Shown here: positions 15,627-20,017 of the stretch, one piece after another
Layout of the letters: each line of letters opens with the position of its first letter
Position numbering within the stretch: the stretch's first letter is position 1
Notes under the pieces: generated by a model
Told to the model about the DNA's origin: nothing
Seen by the model: only the letters and a program-made list of their open reading frames with translations
The model's database searches: none
IMG/VR virus record: IMGVR_UViG_3300025767_000170
Location: 1-20,017 of that record
From: a virus
DNA: 20,017 nucleotides
Strand: one strand, 5' to 3'
Made by a program: the position numbers and the translations under genes

Positions 15627-18600
15627 ATGAATACAAACAACTCAATTTCCAGCACAGTTAAGAAACTTCTCGAGATAAACACTAACTCGTTGAAGACCTT
15701 CGAACGTATAAACGAAGCGATTACAACCCAAGAGAAGAACGTGCCACTTGAAATCTTAAACGGTGAAGGTGGGACAACAACTGTTTATGTGCCTTCTTTT
15801 GGCTACATGAAACGCGAACTTGAACGTTTAAATACTAATCTTAAAGCCCTAAGTGGTCTTGGTAAAGGTAACACTAAAGTTAGGCTTTCAGATGGTTCTT
15901 ATCAGAATGTAATTACATCTAGACTTAAGAGCCCGGCGAACGACATTAAAACTTTTATAAAGCCGGAGCAATTTAACGTAAAATCTAATTATTTCTTTGA
16001 GGATTTTTTAAATCCTCTATTAACAGTTTCATTCAACGTTACAAATCAAATACCAAGTGATACTGAGAGAGTTCTTGTAAAAAGAATTCTTTTTGATAGT
16101 ACTAGTCAAGCCGCTGTTGACTTCTTTAATGAAAATTATTTAAACCAAGAAGAACTAAGCCACGATCAAGTAATTAGAGATATTGATAATAACAATATTT
16201 CTTATCAATTCGACGAAGAGCTTAGAGATATGCCTTATCAGAGTGTTCTTTACTTTGGTTCTTTCGATGTATTGGCAATTAATGATTCTAAGAGAACAGT
16301 TACAATTGACGGCCAAACTAAAAGAAAGGCAGTTAAAAGATATAGATTAGATAAACTAACATATACAGACTCTAACAAAGATGTTAAAGATACTGAAGTC
16401 TTAAAGGAAGGTGACGAACTTATCGTTAATACCGGTAAGATGACTACTAAATATAAGGCTACTCGTGTTGATAGTTCTACTAGAGAGGTCGAACTAGAGC
16501 TAATAGAAGGCTTTGAGGCTATTAGGATTGGCGCTAACGCACTTAAAATTTATAAGAATACAAACATTCAACTGAATGTAGATATTAACGTAGGGTTTAA
16601 CGAACGCGTTCTAGTATTTGTTAAAGCAATTGATCCGGATTCTAAAATTTTAGCCGAAAATTGGTCACCTGGTGTTGGTTTTTATAGCAACGATCTAAAT
16701 AGAGTTGATGAGGACGGAAATGTTATAACTCTTGCAGATTACTACAAAGAAGAAGTTGCTGACTTTGGTCAATTTATCAGAGCATTGAAAAACGATTCAA
16801 TCCCACCTTCAACTGAAGGTATTACACCGGACGCTCCGGTTATTGATGCCGCAAACTTTAGTGTTGTACAGATAAATAGGCACTTAACTGACAACGATGC
16901 TGCTAACAAAATTAAACAGCTATCAAGAGATAAAGTTGCAGTAGAGGAAGCAATTAAAAAATTAGACGATACAATCGTCAAGAAGAGATCTGAAACATCA
17001 ACTAAGAAATATACGTCACAGATTGAGTCTGATAAAGACAAGAATCAGTTGGCTAGCCTAATTGAACAGAGAACTTCTGAGACTAGACTTTATGGATCTA
17101 TTGTAAACCAGATTCAAAGTCTTTCTTCAGATACTAATGTTACTAACGTAACTCCTAAATTTAGAATTAGAGGCTTTTGGTCTATTCCAGCAGATAAAAG
17201 GGTTGCTTCAACTACAGATCAAAGAGTTGTACAATTTGTTATTCAATACAGATACTTATCAACTAGCGGTAAAGCACCTGAAGTTTCTCAATTGTCATTC
17301 ACAGAAGAAGCTCGAGAAAAAACAGCAGTCTTCTCAAATTGGAATGAAGTTAAAACACCAGTTAGAGAAAGAGCTAAAGACCTTGTGACTGGAAAGTTTG
17401 TATGGCAGGATTCTTTAATAGAGGATGGTCAGAAAGTTAACTTTAATCAACTTGATATTCCAATCCAACAAGGTGAAGTTGTTGAGTTTAGAATTAAGTC
17501 TGTTTCTGAAGCTGGTTTTCCAGCTAATCCAATCATGTCGGACTGGTCAGCTCCAATTACAATTACTTTCCCGGATGCCGAGTTAGATACAACTGATCTA
17601 CAGGATATTGTTGATCTAAACAAGACCGAGCTTGCTAGTGTTAGGCTGACAGAAGAGTTAGACTCTAAAGGTGTTTACACTCATGTTGGTGATTCATTTA
17701 CATCTAACGAGAGATATTACGCTCACGTTGCAACTAATCTAGCTTCAGGATTTTTATCACCTGAGCAAAAGCCAATCTCAGTTTATGATAAATTAGCTGA
17801 ACTCCAGCAGAAAATCGAAGCGTTACAGCAACAGATTGATAATGCTAAAGGTGAACTTCTAGTTAAACTTGTTGCTGAAGACGGTACGGTAACTATTATT
17901 AACAAGAATACTAACAATAAGATCTTTGCAGGCTACTATGTAGATGAGGTTGCTGAAATCTCAATTAAGAAAGGTCATATTGTAACCAAGACGTTTAAAC
18001 TTTTACTAGAGAATACTAAAGCAACACAGCTTGAATTAATTTCAAGAATTGCAGGTGAAAGAACAAAACCAGCATACAGATCTTCTGTGAGTGGTTCTAT
18101 CGCTGGTATAAACAGCTTTGGTAACGTAACTAATGATCAAGGGGATAACGATGTTGATGATAAGATTGTATCAGACATTTATTATACAAGCAAAGGTAAG
18201 TATGACCTTGCTCCAATTCTTTACCAGAATTTAACAGGTGATGAACTTACAAGCTATGATCTACTACAACCAACCCCATATCAATCGGCACAAAGAAGAG
18301 GTCAATTTATATACTCAAGGTATATGGACATCGCTAACGTTCACTCTCTATATGCAGTGCATGCTGTAACATCTCAAAATACTTCAAGTACTAACTTTAG
18401 CTTCTATGAACATACTTTAAGTTATGGTACATTTGAAGGTGGTGATGCTAATTTCTTAGCGGCAGACGGAGACGCTGATTCAACTAACTACATTTGGGCA
18501 GGTTCTTTCGGTAGATACTGGTCTTCGCAGAACCAGTCTGCTCCAGTTGACTTCCAAGAATGGGCTGGCTATGACCCAGAAGCGGTTGATTGTACTGCAG

Positions 18601-19370
18601 TAAACAGCATTAACACGTCTACCTATAATAATGGTATCTTTATGCATAAAGACCATCCAGATATTGAGACGTTCTTTACTAGAACTTGGCCGCAGGCTGC
18701 ATCAGATCCAAATGATATGTTGGATAGCGAACAGACTCAAGCATTACAGGCAATTGTAGACAGTGCTATCTACACAATGCCAATTACTGCCAATATTCCA
18801 AACGGGGCCTTGACAAGTACTCATCTAGGTTTATCGAATCTCGCGCTAAAACAATTAGGCTTTAGAGATACTAATACAATGATTAGTGCAGATAGAAGAA
18901 CCTTTAAGATGTCCTTTGATGCTAACGATCAGTATTTATTAGGGGGGCGCTCGTGTGGTGCATTCTTATATATGTCGCCTATTAACTTATTATCACTTTC
19001 AGTTCATGGTGACAATGATCTTTCTAGAAAATACTTAAGTCAAGGTGAACGTAATGCAATTGCAGTTGATATTGTATTCCAGTACAGAATGACGGATTAT
19101 GCTGGTAATGATAACACGACTGATATTGGTAATATTGCAGGCCTAAGAGGCTCTAGTGTTTCTAACCTTACTTATTCTAAGAAAATTGGCCTAGATGTAT
19201 TTGATGAAGGCGACGAGCAATTCTCATTTGACTTAGAAGTATTCGCTAAGTATTCGGCAAAGGGTAGCAATATTAACTCGATTAAAGCTGCTCAGTTAGT
19301 TGCAAATACATCTGTGGGTAATGGTTTTTCGGCTGCATCTCCAATCTCACCACTAGGCTTTACTCTTTAA
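15627..19370 (+). CDS. Large multidomain baseplate / tail-fibre attachment protein
   Basis: At 1247 residues this is the longest protein in the window. It starts one base after the preceding TAA (TAAGATG). The N-terminus (~1-70) is helical. Residues ~85-400 are beta/alpha and contain a strand pair around KRKAVKRYRLDKLTYTDSNK. Residues ~420-505 are a charged coiled coil (KIKQLSRDKVAVEEAIKKLD and following). A beta-sandwich resembling fibronectin type III occupies ~512-649 (VVQFVIQYRYLSTSG ... GEVVEFRIKSVSEAGFPAN ... DWSAPITITF). A second coiled coil lies at ~720-745 (KLAELQQKIEALQQQIDNAK). The C-terminal ~450 residues form an Asn/Thr/Ser-rich globular part ending in a strand block (FSFDLEVFAKYSAKG). 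It sits where T4 has gp9-gp11 and could hold the fibres; I cannot tie it to one family. Confidence 0.75.
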   Translation: MNTNNSISSTVKKLLEINTNSLKTFERINEAITTQEKNVPLEILNGEGGTTTVYVPSFGYMKRELERLNTNLKALSGLGKGNTKVRLSDGSYQNVITSRLKSPANDIKTFIKPEQFNVKSNYFFEDFLNPLLTVSFNVTNQIPSDTERVLVKRILFDSTSQAAVDFFNENYLNQEELSHDQVIRDIDNNNISYQFDEELRDMPYQSVLYFGSFDVLAINDSKRTVTIDGQTKRKAVKRYRLDKLTYTDSNKDVKDTEVLKEGDELIVNTGKMTTKYKATRVDSSTREVELELIEGFEAIRIGANALKIYKNTNIQLNVDINVGFNERVLVFVKAIDPDSKILAENWSPGVGFYSNDLNRVDEDGNVITLADYYKEEVADFGQFIRALKNDSIPPSTEGITPDAPVIDAANFSVVQINRHLTDNDAANKIKQLSRDKVAVEEAIKKLDDTIVKKRSETSTKKYTSQIESDKDKNQLASLIEQRTSETRLYGSIVNQIQSLSSDTNVTNVTPKFRIRGFWSIPADKRVASTTDQRVVQFVIQYRYLSTSGKAPEVSQLSFTEEAREKTAVFSNWNEVKTPVRERAKDLVTGKFVWQDSLIEDGQKVNFNQLDIPIQQGEVVEFRIKSVSEAGFPANPIMSDWSAPITITFPDAELDTTDLQDIVDLNKTELASVRLTEELDSKGVYTHVGDSFTSNERYYAHVATNLASGFLSPEQKPISVYDKLAELQQKIEALQQQIDNAKGELLVKLVAEDGTVTIINKNTNNKIFAGYYVDEVAEISIKKGHIVTKTFKLLLENTKATQLELISRIAGERTKPAYRSSVSGSIAGINSFGNVTNDQGDNDVDDKIVSDIYYTSKGKYDLAPILYQNLTGDELTSYDLLQPTPYQSAQRRGQFIYSRYMDIANVHSLYAVHAVTSQNTSSTNFSFYEHTLSYGTFEGGDANFLAADGDADSTNYIWAGSFGRYWSSQNQSAPVDFQEWAGYDPEAVDCTAVNSINTSTYNNGIFMHKDHPDIETFFTRTWPQAASDPNDMLDSEQTQALQAIVDSAIYTMPITANIPNGALTSTHLGLSNLALKQLGFRDTNTMISADRRTFKMSFDANDQYLLGGRSCGAFLYMSPINLLSLSVHGDNDLSRKYLSQGERNAIAVDIVFQYRMTDYAGNDNTTDIGNIAGLRGSSVSNLTYSKKIGLDVFDEGDEQFSFDLEVFAKYSAKGSNINSIKAAQLVANTSVGNGFSAASPISPLGFTL

Positions 19371-19377
19371 TCTAGTT

Positions 19378-19398
19378 AAACTTGTTTATCTCAAGTTT
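19378..19398 (+). terminator. Weak candidate terminator hairpin after the 1247-residue gene
   Basis: AAACTTG (19378-19384) pairs with CAAGTTT (19392-19398) across a seven-base loop, eight bases after the TAA at 19368-19370. The stem is seven base pairs with only two G-C pairs, and what follows (CAGTCTATG) is not a T-run. It could be a weak terminator or an mRNA end stabiliser. It is the only hairpin of this kind in the longest gap of the window. Confidence 0.28.
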
Positions 19399-19426
19399 CA
19401 GTCTATGATATATAGATTGCAGAAGC

Positions 19427-19442
19427 TATATAAAAAAGAAGG
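19427..19442 (+). promoter_or_regulatory. Candidate late-type promoter element and Shine-Dalgarno site before the last gene
   Basis: TATATAAA at 19427-19434 resembles the T4 late promoter consensus TATAAATA. It is followed by AGAAGG at 19437-19442, six bases before the ATG at 19449. AGAAGG matches the start of a bacterial Shine-Dalgarno site and has ordinary spacing, unlike nearly all other starts here. If transcription began just after the TATA element, the site would sit very near the RNA's 5' end. This crowding makes one of the two assignments doubtful. Confidence 0.35.
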
Positions 19443-19448
19443 CAATAG

Positions 19449-20017
19449 ATGGCATTACAATCAATTAACTTATATTATAAATGGGGAGTATCTAATCCGT
19501 GTACTGAAGGTGCGCAAGGTACGTTGGGTACTTTTTATTGGGATGATAATGATGGGTCTAGTGGTAGTTTAACCCCGAACTCTTTAGAAACTATTGTAGG
19601 TAATAGTAAACCGATTTATACGGATGTCTCGTTAGAAAATGTAGCCAGTACTGGCTGGTATGCTGGGTCTCCTTTTCCTAGTCAAAACTCAGTTGAAGTC
19701 TATGCATTTGATGGAGGCACTTGGGTTAACCTGGTAGAATGTACACCTTCAACTACAGCTTCAATTGTAGTTTACTATAAAGACCCTAATTTAATAGAAC
19801 CAGGTGTAAATCCGGAAAATACAGATCCTTGTGAACCTGCAGTCAGTGCACAGCAAGTTACAATTTACTACGACTCAACAACAAATGGCGGCATCGGTTT
19901 TGGTTTAACATTAGAACAATTAATTAATAACGACGTTAACGTATATTCTGACTTTAGTTTATCTCAGCCTATAGAGGATGGTTGGTATGCTGATGATTAT
20001 TTTCCTGATTCTGTTAA
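19449..20017 (+). CDS. Fibre-like repeat protein, N-terminal part (3' truncated)
   Basis: The frame opens at ATG 19449 and is still open at the window end: 189 complete codons plus two bases. The translation starts MALQSINLYYKWG and is rich in Tyr, Ser, Thr, Asn and acidic residues, typical of extracellular fibre proteins. It holds an internal repeat. Residues ~57-78 read Y-T-D-V-S-L, seven residues, then GWYAGSPFP; residues ~166-186 read Y-S-D-F-S-L, six residues, then GWYADDYFP. The W positions (70 and 179) are 109 residues apart. YY pairs at 9-10, 109-110 and 140-141 start strand segments. This suggests tandem beta modules in a tail fibre or adhesin. Few Cys (18, 98, 128) are present. A TATA-like element and an AGAAGG leader precede it. 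Host-contact function is inferred from composition and position at the end of the baseplate cluster. Confidence 0.75.
   Translation, partial: MALQSINLYYKWGVSNPCTEGAQGTLGTFYWDDNDGSSGSLTPNSLETIVGNSKPIYTDVSLENVASTGWYAGSPFPSQNSVEVYAFDGGTWVNLVECTPSTTASIVVYYKDPNLIEPGVNPENTDPCEPAVSAQQVTIYYDSTTNGGIGFGLTLEQLINNDVNVYSDFSLSQPIEDGWYADDYFPDSV

Noticed and set aside
19378-19398. Strong intrinsic terminator after the 1247-residue gene
   Set aside because: The stem is short and AT-rich and lacks a following T-run, so I list it only as a weak candidate.
1-20017. tRNA genes, CRISPR arrays, insertion sequences, integrase or attachment sites, and diversity-generating retroelement repeats
   Set aside because: I saw no cloverleaf-like segments, regularly spaced repeats, transposase or reverse-transcriptase motifs, or paired template/variable repeats. 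Coding density leaves almost no room for them.
1-20017. Alternative genetic code with TGA or TAG recoded
   Set aside because: Although every stop is TAA, none of the long genes contains an in-frame TAG or TGA, so there is no evidence of recoding.

Overview
This window is part of a late, virion-structural gene cluster of a contractile-tailed (myovirus, T4-type) double-stranded DNA phage. It carries 15 protein genes, all on the + strand. They are nearly gapless: several overlap by 1 to 11 bases, and the longest gap is about 78 bases. Anchor genes are an OB-fold baseplate spike (gp5/gpV type), a GPW/gp25-family wedge protein and a gp6/Baseplate_J-type wedge protein. The DNA is AT-rich, all 14 visible starts are ATG, and all 14 visible stops are TAA. 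Only two of the 14 start sites have a purine tract resembling a Shine-Dalgarno site; the others have A/T-rich leaders. That pattern suits a phage of Bacteroidota or a similar leader-poor host, but the host is an inference and no host gene is visible. There is no lysogeny gene, tRNA, CRISPR array, insertion sequence or stretch over 300 bases without a gene.

Layout. (1) Bases 1-4305, tail-tip block: the C-terminal end of a probable hub protein, a probable tube-initiator/tube-cap protein with a Gly/Ala-rich tail, a lysozyme-less OB-fold spike, and a 598-residue virion protein of unknown function. (2) Bases 4306-7838, an unusual insert-like block between tail tip and wedge: a four-domain ribosomal-protein-S1-like RNA-binding protein, a predicted amidoligase (glutamine-synthetase-like fold) fused to a pentapeptide-like beta-helix tail, and a 279-residue unrecognised protein. 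(3) Bases 7856-13091, wedge block: gp25-like, gp6-like, a small basic protein, and a large gp7-position protein with PKD-like folds and a calcium-loop motif. (4) Bases 13102-20017, outer baseplate and fibre block: a small trimeric-fibre-like protein, a 644-residue baseplate protein with coiled coil, a 1247-residue multidomain protein, and the start of a repeat-containing fibre-like protein that runs off the window.

Most genes should be co-expressed late and build the baseplate and its host-contact structures. The two enzyme or RNA-binding genes in block 2 stand out. The S1-like protein could help late phage mRNAs without Shine-Dalgarno sites onto ribosomes. The amidoligase-beta-helix fusion could form amide bonds on a virion or host substrate. 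TATA-rich elements resembling T4 late promoters lie before the S1 gene, before the amidoligase and before the last gene, so these may be separate transcription starts within the cluster.
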